Origin: Gemmatimonadales bacterium
GTDB lineage: Bacteria; Gemmatimonadota; Gemmatimonadetes; Gemmatimonadales; GWC2-71-9
Direction of reading: 5' to 3'
NCBI GenBank assembly: GCA_025934955.1
Contig: JAICWE010000022.1
Coordinates: 1-45,491, forward strand
DNA length: 45,491 nt
Each line of letters starts with the position of its first letter. Within the stretch, counting starts at the first letter, position 1. The notes beneath the pieces were generated by a model. It saw only the letters and a program-made list of their open reading frames with translations, did not search any database and was not told the DNA's origin. Shown in pieces: positions 32,094-39,457 of the stretch. The position numbers and the translations under genes were made by a program.

Positions 32094-32108
32094 GCAACCG
32101 ACGGGCCA
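32094..32108 (-). promoter_or_regulatory. Sigma-54 (RpoN)-like -24/-12 promoter of the PEP-CTERM gene
   Basis: On the minus strand TGGCCCG, four bases, TTGC. The invariant GG (32107-32106) and GC (32095-32094) are 10 bases apart, the exact RpoN spacing, and only one of the eleven core bases of TGGCACG-N4-TTGC differs. Transcription would start near 32082, about 33 bases before the ATG. No sigma-70 hexamer pair competes in this leader. Confidence 0.5.
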
Positions 32109-32171
32109 ATCGGAGGCCTCGTAACGCGTCGCAACTCAACTCCAGAACTCCTGCATTTCCATATGGATGCC

Positions 32172-32187
32172 CACTTCACCTGAAGTG
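32172..32187. promoter_or_regulatory. 16-bp dyad, possible activator site for the sigma-54-like promoter
   Basis: CACTTCA-CC-TGAAGTG, a perfect 7-bp inverted repeat with a 2-base centre. It lies about 98 bases upstream of the predicted PEP-CTERM start point, within the usual range of enhancer sites bound by sigma-54 activators. It could instead serve the divergent gene. Confidence 0.35.
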
Positions 32188-32365
32188 CAACATCCTGCGC
32201 CCGCACGGCGGCGCTCCGCGGCCGGGTGCCGCGCCGCAGCACCGTGTTGGTGGCCTGCCACACATGTCTGCGGCTTAACCGCGCCACGTGCCAGGCGTCC
32301 CCAACGCTGGTCGCCACACCGGCGCCATTCCTCTGTTGTATGTCCTTCGAGCAAGGAGAGTCCTG

Positions 32366-32707
32366 ATGTCCCGCAGCTTCACGTTCCGGCCAGTCGCCCC
32401 CGGTCCACTGGGATTCGCGGCCGCGCTCTGCATCGCGCTCGGCGGCTGGGGATGCGGCGGCAATCCCGCGCCCGGACCGGTATACGTCGTTCGGGAGGGG
32501 CCACCGCCGCCGCGTCGCGAGGTGATTGGGGTTCCGCCGGACCGCGGTTATGCCTTCATCGGCGGGCGGTGGGAGCGGCGCGGCGGCGAGTGGCTTTGGG
32601 CACCGGGGCACTGGGAGCGGGTCCCCGGCCGCTATCACACCTGGGCTCCAGGGCGTTGGGCTCACGGACGGCGCGGGTGGTACTGGATCGACGGCCACTG
32701 GCGCTGA
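32366..32707 (+). CDS. Small exported protein with W-x-x-G-x-W repeats (YXWGXW/BcpO family-like)
   Basis: 113 residues. Signal-like N-terminus (GPLGFAAALCIALGGWGC, possible lipidation at the Cys), a proline-rich stretch (REGPPPPRRE) and then an aromatic repeat region: GRWERRGGEWLWAPGHWE, TWAPGRWAHGRRGWYWIDGHW. WxPGHW repeats are the hallmark of the YXWGXW family of small surface-associated proteins, whose function is not known. AAGGAG precedes the ATG by 7 bases; the frame is open to 32288 but that start lacks a site. Confidence 0.85.
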   Translation: MSRSFTFRPVAPGPLGFAAALCIALGGWGCGGNPAPGPVYVVREGPPPPRREVIGVPPDRGYAFIGGRWERRGGEWLWAPGHWERVPGRYHTWAPGRWAHGRRGWYWIDGHWR

Positions 32708-32760
32708 GAGGCTCCGAACTTGCGTGGCGGCGGCCGACCCCGGTCACCATCAAGGAAACG

Positions 32761-32916
32761 ATGCGGAACTGTGCCGTCGCGTTCGCCGCCCTCGCTATCA
32801 TCGCCCTGCTCGCGCTTGGCCTGTCACCCGCGTTGCGCCGGCGCGTGCTGGGCGAGGATGACGCCGCCGATCGCGCGCCGGCACCGCGACGAACGGCGGC
32901 CGACGCCCGCGACTAG
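32761..32916 (+). CDS. Small single-span membrane protein (51 residues)
   Basis: MRNCAVAFAALAIIALLALGL is one hydrophobic span, followed by a basic and then acidic/Pro-rich cytoplasmic or periplasmic tail ending RTAADARD. AAGGA lies five bases before the ATG. It follows the W-x-x-G-x-W gene by 53 bases on the same strand, so the two may be co-transcribed. The reading frame continues far upstream only as an antisense-type open frame. I know of no family; support is the ribosome-binding site, the clean membrane span and the spacing. Confidence 0.45.
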   Translation: MRNCAVAFAALAIIALLALGLSPALRRRVLGEDDAADRAPAPRRTAADARD

Positions 32917-33173
32917 CGGCCGTTCCAGAGAACCAGCGCGCCGTCCCCCCACCGCCTGCCGAAGCCGAGCTCGCGGCCGCCGCCCCGAAACTCGAAGTGT
33001 TCCTCGCTCAACAGACGATGCCCCAGCTCGCGACCCGGCTCCGAATTGAGGATGGGCCGGGCGAGAATGCTTCCCGCCAGCGCGGCAGCCGTCTGCCAGC
33101 CGTCCGACGGGACGCCCGGATACAGCGACACATACTCGGTGCGCAACCGCGCCTCGCGCGGGGTGCTCGGCAT
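32913..33173 (-). CDS. Small hypothetical protein (86 residues)
   Basis: Begins MPSTPREARLRTEYVSLYPGVPSDGW and ends in ELGFGRRWGDGALVLWNGR; the middle has HRLLSEEHFEFRGG. It is rich in Arg and aromatics, with no signal or membrane span. The ATG at 33173 has GAGG 9 bases upstream; a longer frame reaches 33275. The 3' end overlaps the convergent 51-residue gene by four bases. Composition looks protein-like rather than random, but no family is recognised. Confidence 0.55.
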   Translation of the reverse strand: MPSTPREARLRTEYVSLYPGVPSDGWQTAAALAGSILARPILNSEPGRELGHRLLSEEHFEFRGGGRELGFGRRWGDGALVLWNGR

Positions 33174-33331
33174 GCGTGCGACCTCGAAGTGGTCTGCAAA
33201 GTTGAAACGGAGGGACCGGCTCAAGATGCAGCCCGCCGGCGCGGCGCGCCAGACGGGCGGCGGCACCACAATCACCGTCGCGCGGCCGCGTCGGCGCGTA
33301 GCAGCTTCAGATCGGTTGCAGGAGTGGGAAG

Positions 33332-33404
33332 TGGAGCGGACCGGGATCGAACCGGCGACCCCCTGCTTGCAAAGCAGGTGCTCTCCCAGCTGAGCTACCG
33401 CCCC
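33332..33404 (-). tRNA. tRNA-Ala (anticodon UGC)
   Basis: 73 bases forming a full cloverleaf on the minus strand: acceptor GGGGCGG / CCGCTCC (one G-U pair), D-arm GCTC...GAGC, anticodon stem CCTGC / GCAGG with loop TTTGCAA (anticodon at 33371-33369), T-arm GCCGG-TTCGATC-CCGGT and discriminator A. The 3' CCA is not encoded, so it must be added by tRNA nucleotidyltransferase. Confidence 0.97.
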
Positions 33405-33442
33405 AATTGCGGCTTGAGAATAGCGGCACCGCGCGTGTCACG

Positions 33443-35827
33443 CTACGCCGACGTCCGGCTCCGGGCGGCATCGAGCATTTCGCGCACCGTGCGCACCAGC
33501 GTGCCGGGCTCGAGCGGCTTCTGCATGAAGCCGTCGTCGTCCTCCACCATGCCGCGGCTCACCGCGTCGAGGCCGGTGTAGCCGGAGATGAACAGGACCG
33601 GCAGATCGGGCCAGCGGCGGAGCAGGCGCTCCGACAGCTCTTTCCCGCCCATCGTCGGCATGACCACGTCCGCGATGACCAGCTGCGGGGGACGCGCGGC
33701 CCGCTCGGCGATCGCCAGCGCCTCGGCGCCATCGCCGGCTTCGAGCACCGCATACCCCGACTCCCTGAGCGCCCGCCCGATGATGCTCCGCACGGAGGGC
33801 TGGTCCTCGGCCACCAGGATCAGTTCGGTGCCGCCGTGCGCCGCGGGCCGCGGCGGATCGGCCGGCCGCGCATCGGCCGACCGGACCAGCGGCAGATAGA
33901 TCTTGATCGCCGTCCCATGACCGGGCTCGCTGTACACCCAGACGAAGCCGCCGCTCTGCTTCACGATGCCGTATACGGTCGAGAGGCCGAGTCCGCTCCC
34001 CTCGCCGACGCCCTTGGTCGTGAAGAACGGCTCGAAGACGTGCCGGAGGGTCGCTTCATCCATGCCGCGGCCGGTGTCGCTGACCATGAGCATGGCGTAG
34101 GTGCCGGGCACGAGGCTCTGCACCTGCTTCCCGAGCACGTACGACTCATCCAGCAGCACGTTGTCGGTCTCGACGGCCAGCGTGCCGCCGCCGGCCATCG
34201 CGTCCCTGGCGTTGAACGCGAGATTGAGCAGCACCTGGTCGAGCTGGCCCGGATCCGCCTTCACCGGTCCGAGCCCGGGCGCGAGCCGGAGGACGACCCG
34301 GCAGGTCTCGCCTAACGCCCGCTCGAGGACCGGCGCAAGTGCCGTCACCACGTCGTTGACGTCGAGGACCTGCGGCTGAAGCAGCTGGCGGCGGCTGTAG
34401 GCGAGGAGCTGCTGGGTGATCGCCGCGGTGCGATGCGCGGCCCGCCGGATGTGCTCGACGTCCTCCCGCGCCGTCTCGTCGCGGAGCCGCCGCAGGAGAA
34501 ACTCCGCCGCGCCGAGCACCACGGTCATCTGGTTGTTGGCCTCGTGCGCGATGCCGCCCGCCAACCGCCCGACCGACTCCATGCGCTCCGCCTGGCGCAG
34601 GCGCTCCTCGGCGATCCAGTGCTCCTCGGCATCGGCGACGGTGCCGACCCACTCGCGGAGCGACCCGTCCGCGGCGCGCACCGGCGCCGCACGGGCGATG
34701 AAGTGGCGATACGCCTGGTGCGCCTCCGACCAGAGCCGGCCGTATGCCTCGAACGGCGTGCGGCCCTGGCAGGCGCGTTGCCACGCCGCGTGGACCGACT
34801 CCCGATCGTCCGGATGGAGCGCATCCAGCCAGCCCATGCCGGCATGCTCCGTCCACTGCTGGCCGGTGTACTGCTGCCACGACGCTTGCGGCGTGCTGAA
34901 CGCCCCGCCGGCATCGGCGGTCCACACGATCGCGGCAGTCGCCGTCACCAGCGCGCGATACCGCTCTTCCCGGCGGGCCAGCTCCTCTGCCGTCCGCTTG
35001 CGTTCGGTGATGTCGCGCTTGATCGAGGACGCGCCGACGATGCGGCCGGAGCCGTCGCGCACCGGCGAGACGGTCAGCGAGATGTGGATCCGGCTCCCGT
35101 GCTTGGTGATCCGCTCCACATCGGCCACCTCCGCGCGCTCGCCCCGGCCGATCCGCTCCAGCACGTCGCGTTCGGCCGCGTGCAGCTCCTCGGGAATCAG
35201 CCGGAAGATCGGTTGACCGACCATCTCCTCCTCGGTGTAGCCGAAGATGCGCTCGGCCGCCGCATTCCAGCTCGTCACGACGCCGTCGAGCGTCTTGCTG
35301 ACGATCGCGTCGGCGGAGGAGGTGACGATCGAGGCGAGCAGGATCGTGGCGCGCTCGCTCTCGTACCGCGCGGTGACGTCCTTGAGCGCGCCGACCACCC
35401 GCACCGGCCATCCGGCCGCGTCGCGCACGATGAACGCGCGCTCGAGAATTCGGCGCCACCCGCCGTCCGGCCGGCGCAGCCGATACTCCTGGTGCCACTG
35501 CTCTGCGCCGGTTTCGAGCGCGACACGAGTCATCGCTCTCGCGCCCGCGAGGTCGTCCGGATGCACGGCGGCCGCCCAGGCGCCGTACTCTTCATCGGCG
35601 CCGAGCAGGACGGCTTCCGGCGGCAGCCCGAAGAGCGCGAGCGTGTCTCCGGCCCACTCGAGCTCGCCGCGGACCAGGTCGCGGTCCCAGACCACGTCGC
35701 CCGTCGCGCGCGCTGCGAGCTGGAAGCGCGCGCGCGCGCGCGCCAGCTCTGCGGTCGGGGAATCCGACCGCATCCGCTCCGCATCCGCAGGCGAGCCGGT
35801 AGCGACCGGCGCGGGCGACTGCCTCAT
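33443..35827 (-). CDS. Hybrid PAS sensor histidine kinase with C-terminal receiver
   Basis: 794 residues from the ATG at 35827. Three PAS/PAC units (about 35-160, 165-280, 290-410), a HisKA domain with GIAHEANNQMTVVLG (H428), an ATPase domain (NLAFNARDAM, SDTGRGM, GSGLGLSTVYG) and a receiver domain with D720 (VIADVVMPTMGG) and K770. No membrane span, so it senses a cytoplasmic signal, perhaps redox or light through PAS. The atypical HEANNQ H-box (usually HDFNN or HEINN) is noteworthy. A GTG at 35872 and an ATG at 35773 are alternative starts; none has a clear Shine-Dalgarno. It is divergent from a MEDS-domain gene and shares with it a region carrying a CRP/FNR-like box. Confidence 0.92.
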   Translation of the reverse strand: MRQSPAPVATGSPADAERMRSDSPTAELARARARFQLAARATGDVVWDRDLVRGELEWAGDTLALFGLPPEAVLLGADEEYGAWAAAVHPDDLAGARAMTRVALETGAEQWHQEYRLRRPDGGWRRILERAFIVRDAAGWPVRVVGALKDVTARYESERATILLASIVTSSADAIVSKTLDGVVTSWNAAAERIFGYTEEEMVGQPIFRLIPEELHAAERDVLERIGRGERAEVADVERITKHGSRIHISLTVSPVRDGSGRIVGASSIKRDITERKRTAEELARREERYRALVTATAAIVWTADAGGAFSTPQASWQQYTGQQWTEHAGMGWLDALHPDDRESVHAAWQRACQGRTPFEAYGRLWSEAHQAYRHFIARAAPVRAADGSLREWVGTVADAEEHWIAEERLRQAERMESVGRLAGGIAHEANNQMTVVLGAAEFLLRRLRDETAREDVEHIRRAAHRTAAITQQLLAYSRRQLLQPQVLDVNDVVTALAPVLERALGETCRVVLRLAPGLGPVKADPGQLDQVLLNLAFNARDAMAGGGTLAVETDNVLLDESYVLGKQVQSLVPGTYAMLMVSDTGRGMDEATLRHVFEPFFTTKGVGEGSGLGLSTVYGIVKQSGGFVWVYSEPGHGTAIKIYLPLVRSADARPADPPRPAAHGGTELILVAEDQPSVRSIIGRALRESGYAVLEAGDGAEALAIAERAARPPQLVIADVVMPTMGGKELSERLLRRWPDLPVLFISGYTGLDAVSRGMVEDDDGFMQKPLEPGTLVRTVREMLDAARSRTSA

Positions 35828-35902
35828 GGCGCGATGGAGCAGACAACCTCTCTCGAAATGAGTATCGCGCACGAATCTAGCGACACCTGGCGGAATCAGC
35901 TC

Positions 35903-35918
35903 TGTGATTCAGATCACG
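35903..35918. promoter_or_regulatory. CRP/FNR-family operator-like box
   Basis: TGTGATTCAGATCACG matches the Escherichia coli CRP consensus TGTGA-N6-TCACA at nine of ten defined bases, and GTGAT-N4-ATCAC is a perfect inverted repeat. It lies in the 211-base region between the hybrid kinase and the MEDS gene. A possible -10 (TATCTT, 35958-35963) would put the box about 60 bases before the MEDS transcript start, a common activating position. Confidence 0.45.
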
Positions 35919-35981
35919 TCGAAGTACGCCGGGCTGTACGCTCGCGGTTCCACAGCCTATCTTCGCCGGGTACGCACGTGT

Positions 35982-36001
35982 CGCGAGCGAATCGGCTCGC
36001 G
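35982..36001. promoter_or_regulatory. 20-bp dyad upstream of the MEDS gene
   Basis: CGCGAGC-gaatcg-GCTCGCG, a perfect 7-bp inverted repeat ending 37 bases before the GTG start. It could be an operator or a leader hairpin. GC-rich dyads arise often by chance here, so support is limited. Confidence 0.25.
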
Positions 36002-36038
36002 GCTTCGTGACCGCGCATCCAGTGAATGAAGGTCGTCA

Positions 36039-36647
36039 GTGACAACCTGGAATGAGCTCCTCGAGCGAGCCGAGCCGGCCGAGCACGTCGTTCATCTCTA
36101 CGGCGAGAACGACGCGTTGCTCACGGCGAGCGTCAGCCGGTACCTTGCCGAGGGCCTGCGGCGAGGTGACGGCCTGCTCGTGATCGCGACGAAGGACCAC
36201 GCCGATGCGATCACGCGCCAACTCGAGCAGGCCGATCCGGCTCGGACCGCCGCAGCGATGGCTGCCCGGCGACTTTTGTTCCTCGATGCGGGGATCACCC
36301 TGGCTCGGATCATGGCGGACGGCGAGCTCCGCTGGGAGCGGTTCGAGCGCACCATCGCGCCGGCACTCGACGAGGTTCGCGCCCGAAGCCATGGCCCCGG
36401 CATTCGCGCGTTCGGCGAGATGGTGGGGCTGCTGGGGGTCGCCGGACAGTTCGCGGCGGCATCCCAACTCGAGGACCAGTGGAACCGGCTGATGCAGGAG
36501 CACGCGATTGCGCTCTTCTGCGCGTATCCGGTGGACATCTACAACGGCGACTGCTCGATGGCGGCGCTCGGCGCGATCCTCGGCGCCCATACGCACATGT
36601 ACGCCGGTCCCGGCACGCTGCTGTCGAGCGGCAGAACGGTAGCCTGA
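36039..36647 (+). CDS. MEDS-domain (DcmR-like sensory) protein
   Basis: 202 residues. The MEDS domain (methanogen/methylotroph DcmR sensory domain) is suggested by HVVHLYGENDALLTASVSRYLAEGLRRGDGLLVIATKDHADAI, LLFLDAGITLARIMADG, GIRAFGEMVGLL and ALFCAYPVDIYNGD. The fold is RecA/KaiC-like without a P-loop; partner kinases or regulators often carry it, and it is thought to bind small molecules such as halomethanes or hydrocarbons. Here it is a stand-alone domain with no output part. The start is GTG with AAGG nine bases upstream. Its divergent position to a hybrid PAS kinase suggests they act in one signalling route. Confidence 0.85.
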   Translation: MTTWNELLERAEPAEHVVHLYGENDALLTASVSRYLAEGLRRGDGLLVIATKDHADAITRQLEQADPARTAAAMAARRLLFLDAGITLARIMADGELRWERFERTIAPALDEVRARSHGPGIRAFGEMVGLLGVAGQFAAASQLEDQWNRLMQEHAIALFCAYPVDIYNGDCSMAALGAILGAHTHMYAGPGTLLSSGRTVA

Positions 36648-36679
36648 GGCCCGCTCCGGCGGACCAGCGAACTTGAGCA

Positions 36680-36709
36680 GCCCCGCCGTCCGGCGCTGGA
36701 CGGCGGGGC
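36680..36709. terminator. Bidirectional hairpin terminator between MEDS gene and haem operon
   Basis: A perfect 12-bp stem (GCCCCGCCGTCC / GGACGGCGGGGC) with a 6-base loop in the 70-base gap between convergent genes. It starts 33 bases after the MEDS stop and 9 bases beyond the hemF stop. There is no long T-tract on either side. Confidence 0.6.
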
Positions 36710-36717
36710 GGTTCGCG

Positions 36718-37668
36718 TCAAGGAGCCGGTGCAGCCCAATCGCGGGGAACCAGCATCTCGTCGAGCGCCGCTTCGATCGAGCCGGGCGCGCTGATCGGAG
36801 CATACTCCCAGGCCGCCTGCGGCGGGAGACTCATCAGCACGCTCTCGATCCGCGCGCCGGTCTGCAGGCCGAACACCGTCCCGCGGTCATGCACCAGGTT
36901 GAACTCGACGTATCGCCCGCGCCGGAGCAGCTGGAGCCGGCGCTCGCGCTCGCCGTGGGGGAGCGCCCGGCGCCGCTCGGCGATCGGCGCGTAGGCCGCC
37001 GGTAAGGAGCGGGCGATCGAATCGGCGAACGCGAGGAGCGCGTCCATCGGCTTGGCCTCGTCGGCCGGCCGCAGGTAGTCGAAGAAGACTCCGCCTACGC
37101 CGCGCCGCTCGCCGCCCCGGTGTGCGTTGACGAAGTAGTCGTCGCACCACTGCTTGAACCGGCGATAGTAGCCGGGATCGTGCCGGCCGCAGACGTCGCG
37201 GAGCACCGTGTGAAAGTGGTGCGCGTCGTCGGGGAGCGGATAGGTCGGCGTCAGATCGGTGCCGCCACCCACCCACGCGTCGACCACCTCGCCGGCGGCG
37301 CCCAGCAGCTCGAAGTAGCGCACGTTGAGGTGCACCGTCGGCACCATGGGCGTGCGCGGATGCGCGACGATGCTGATGCCGGTCACGAAGAACGACACCG
37401 CCCGCGCATCGGCCGGCCGGCCCGCGAGCCGGTCAGCGAGCACCGGCGTGAGTGCGCCCTGCACCGCCGAGCGGTTGACGCCGGCCTTCTCGAAGAGGAC
37501 GCCGTCGGCGAGTACGCGGGTCACCCCGCCGCCGCCGCCGGGCCGATCCCACCGGTCCTCCGCAAAGCGACCGCCGCCGTCGAGCGCCTCGAAGAAGGCG
37601 GTCACCTCGTCGTGCCGCGACGTGATCCACGCCGAGGCTTCGGCCGCGCGGCTGATGCCGGCGTTCAC
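36718..37668 (-). CDS. hemF: Coproporphyrinogen III oxidase, oxygen-dependent
   Basis: 316 residues. It decarboxylates two propionates of coproporphyrinogen III with O2 to give protoporphyrinogen IX. The signatures VGGGTDLTPTYP, DDAHHFHTVLRDVC, YRRFKQWCDDYFVNAHRGGERRGVGGVFFDYL (given here only as the positions around 37060-37190) and GRYVEFNLVHDRGTVFGLQTG identify HemF. The GTG at 37668 shares GTGA with the hemE stop and has GGAGG seven bases upstream; an ATG at 37692 would add eight residues and overlap hemE by 28 bases. It is the last gene of the haem operon, ended by a hairpin. Confidence 0.95.
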   Translation of the reverse strand: MNAGISRAAEASAWITSRHDEVTAFFEALDGGGRFAEDRWDRPGGGGGVTRVLADGVLFEKAGVNRSAVQGALTPVLADRLAGRPADARAVSFFVTGISIVAHPRTPMVPTVHLNVRYFELLGAAGEVVDAWVGGGTDLTPTYPLPDDAHHFHTVLRDVCGRHDPGYYRRFKQWCDDYFVNAHRGGERRGVGGVFFDYLRPADEAKPMDALLAFADSIARSLPAAYAPIAERRRALPHGERERRLQLLRRGRYVEFNLVHDRGTVFGLQTGARIESVLMSLPPQAAWEYAPISAPGSIEAALDEMLVPRDWAAPAP

Positions 37669-38708
37669 CGGGCTGCCTCCGTCGAACGCCATTCGCGCAC
37701 GGCGTCGACGAATGCACGCGCGTGCGCGACCGGCACGTCGGGCAGAATCCCGTGGCCGAGGTTGGCGATGTACCCGCGGCCGCCGAACGCATCCAGCATC
37801 GCGCGCGTGCGCCGCGCGATCTCCCTCGGCGGCGCGTAGAGCCAGCAGGGATCGAGATTCCCCTGCACCGCGACCGGATGCGCAGCCAGTCGCCGCCGCG
37901 CGGCGCCGGGCTCGACCTGCCAGTCCACGCCGATCACGTCGGCACCCGTCGCCTGCGCGATTTCCTCCAGCGCCCAGCCGGCTCCCGGCGCGAACACGAT
38001 CACCGGCGCGCCGGCCGAGCGCGCCCGGCGAGCGGCGCCGGCGAGATATGGCAGCGCAAAGGCGCGGAAGTCGGCGGGCGCGAGCGCGCCGGCCCACGAG
38101 TCGAAGAGCTGCACCACCTGCGCGCCGGCGGCGACCTGCGCCACGAGGAAGTCGCCCACCGCGGTGGCCAGCCGTTGGAGCAGCCCGTGCGCCTCCGCCG
38201 GGTGGCGGGCGAGAAAGGCCTTGGCGCGAGCGAATGTCCGGGTGCCGGTTCCCTCGATCATGTAGCTCGCGAGGGTCCACGGCGCGCCGGCGAAGCCGAT
38301 CAGCGGTACCCGCCCGCCGAGCTCCCGCCGCGCGAGCCGCAGCGCGTCCAGCGTGTAGCCGAGTGACTCCTCCGGTGCGACGTCCCTCAGGCGGGCGACG
38401 TCCGCCGGCGTCGCGAGCGGATGGTGGAAGCGGGGGCCGACGCCCTCGTCCACCGACAGCGCCATGCCCATCGCCTGCGGTACGACGAGGATGTCGCTGA
38501 AGATGATGGCGGCATCCACCTCGAGCAGATCCACCGGCTGGAGGGTCACCTCGACGGCGAGCTCCGGCGTGCGCACCATCGTGAGAAAGTCGGCACGGGC
38601 GCGGACGGCGCGATACTCCGGGAGGTAGCGCCCGGCCTGGCGCATCATCCAGACGGGCGGGCGCTCGACCGGCTCACGGCGGCAGGCGCGGAGCAGCAGA
38701 TCGTTCAC
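37665..38708 (-). CDS. hemE: Uroporphyrinogen decarboxylase
   Basis: 347 residues. It removes four acetate carboxyls from uroporphyrinogen III to yield coproporphyrinogen III. The family signature PVWMMRQAGRYLPEYR is near residue 18, followed by FSDILVVPQAMG (active-site Asp), IGFAGAPWTLASYMIEG and NLGHGILPDVPV. The GTG start shares GTGA with hemD's stop; the much longer open frame upstream runs through hemD and is not used. Cytoplasmic, no cofactor needed. Confidence 0.96.
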   Translation of the reverse strand: MNDLLLRACRREPVERPPVWMMRQAGRYLPEYRAVRARADFLTMVRTPELAVEVTLQPVDLLEVDAAIIFSDILVVPQAMGMALSVDEGVGPRFHHPLATPADVARLRDVAPEESLGYTLDALRLARRELGGRVPLIGFAGAPWTLASYMIEGTGTRTFARAKAFLARHPAEAHGLLQRLATAVGDFLVAQVAAGAQVVQLFDSWAGALAPADFRAFALPYLAGAARRARSAGAPVIVFAPGAGWALEEIAQATGADVIGVDWQVEPGAARRRLAAHPVAVQGNLDPCWLYAPPREIARRTRAMLDAFGGRGYIANLGHGILPDVPVAHARAFVDAVREWRSTEAAR

Positions 38709-39457
38709 GGGCGGGCGCCGGGACGGGGCGAGGCCAGCGCGGCGTGAATCGCCGCGGCGACATCCGGCACCGTCGGCGCGGCGGCAACCGCGGCGGGCGG
38801 CCAGCCCAACGCTTCGGCGGCCGCCGCCGTCGTCGCACCGATGGCGACGAGCGCCGCCCGCGCGGCGGGTGGGACCGCCGCCATGAGCGCTTCGACCGCG
38901 CGCGGGCTGGTGGCAAGGATGCCGCGGGCGCCGGCGGCCGCTCGGCGCACCTCCACGGCCGGACTGGCGCGCACCCGGTAGGCGACGGCTTCGTCGACCG
39001 TCATGCCCGCGTCGCGCAGCAGGCGCGGCAGCTCGTCGCGATGACGTTCGCCGCAGGGAAACAGCACCGCGCCGCTCACACCGGCCCGGAGCAGCGCCCG
39101 CGCGAGCGACGCACCGGCGCTGCCGCCGTCCTCCGCCGCCTCCGCGGGCAGCTGTGCGACCGCGAGCGTCGCGACCGAGGCGGCGGTCCGCGCACCCACG
39201 GCCCAGAGCGCCGGACCCGCCGACGGCCAGCGCGCACCGCGCGACGCGAGGCGCTCGACGAGTGCCGAGCCGGCACGGGGCGACGTGAGCGCGACCGCCG
39301 CATACGACCGGAGCCGCGCGAGCGCACCATCGAGCGCGTCCCAACTCCCGGGCGGCTCGGCGGAAAACAGCGGTGCCCGGACTACCGTCAGCTCCGGCAG
39401 CCTCGCCTCGAGCGCCGGCAGCGTGCCATCGCTCGCGGTGACCAGGACGTCGGTCAT
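38705..39457 (-). CDS. hemD: Uroporphyrinogen-III synthase
   Basis: 250 residues. HemD closes hydroxymethylbilane with inversion of ring D. Sequence is weakly conserved in this family; identification rests on the two-domain pattern (VALTSPRAGSALVERL, LFPCGERHRDELPRLLRDAGMTVDEAVAYRV, ILATSPRAVEALM, VAIGATTAAAAEALGW) and on its place between hemC (ATGA overlap) and hemE (GTGA overlap). It is unusually Ala-rich, about a quarter of residues, like the neighbours but more so. Confidence 0.9.
   Translation of the reverse strand: MTDVLVTASDGTLPALEARLPELTVVRAPLFSAEPPGSWDALDGALARLRSYAAVALTSPRAGSALVERLASRGARWPSAGPALWAVGARTAASVATLAVAQLPAEAAEDGGSAGASLARALLRAGVSGAVLFPCGERHRDELPRLLRDAGMTVDEAVAYRVRASPAVEVRRAAAGARGILATSPRAVEALMAAVPPAARAALVAIGATTAAAAEALGWPPAAVAAAPTVPDVAAAIHAALASPRPGARP

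Larger units (their letters stand above)
32049..32365. other. Divergent intergenic region (317 bases)
   Basis: It separates the PEP-CTERM gene (minus) from the W-x-x-G-x-W lipoprotein gene (plus). I see a sigma-54-like element and an upstream dyad on the PEP-CTERM side, both listed separately. Toward the plus-strand gene there is a strong AAGGAG ribosome-binding site (32353-32358) but no convincing promoter hexamers. No open frame here looks coding and no RNA gene is recognisable. Confidence 0.5.

Noticed and set aside
32288-32365. Longer start for the W-x-x-G-x-W protein
   Set aside because: The internal ATG at 32366 has AAGGAG at the right distance and begins a signal peptide; the extension has neither.
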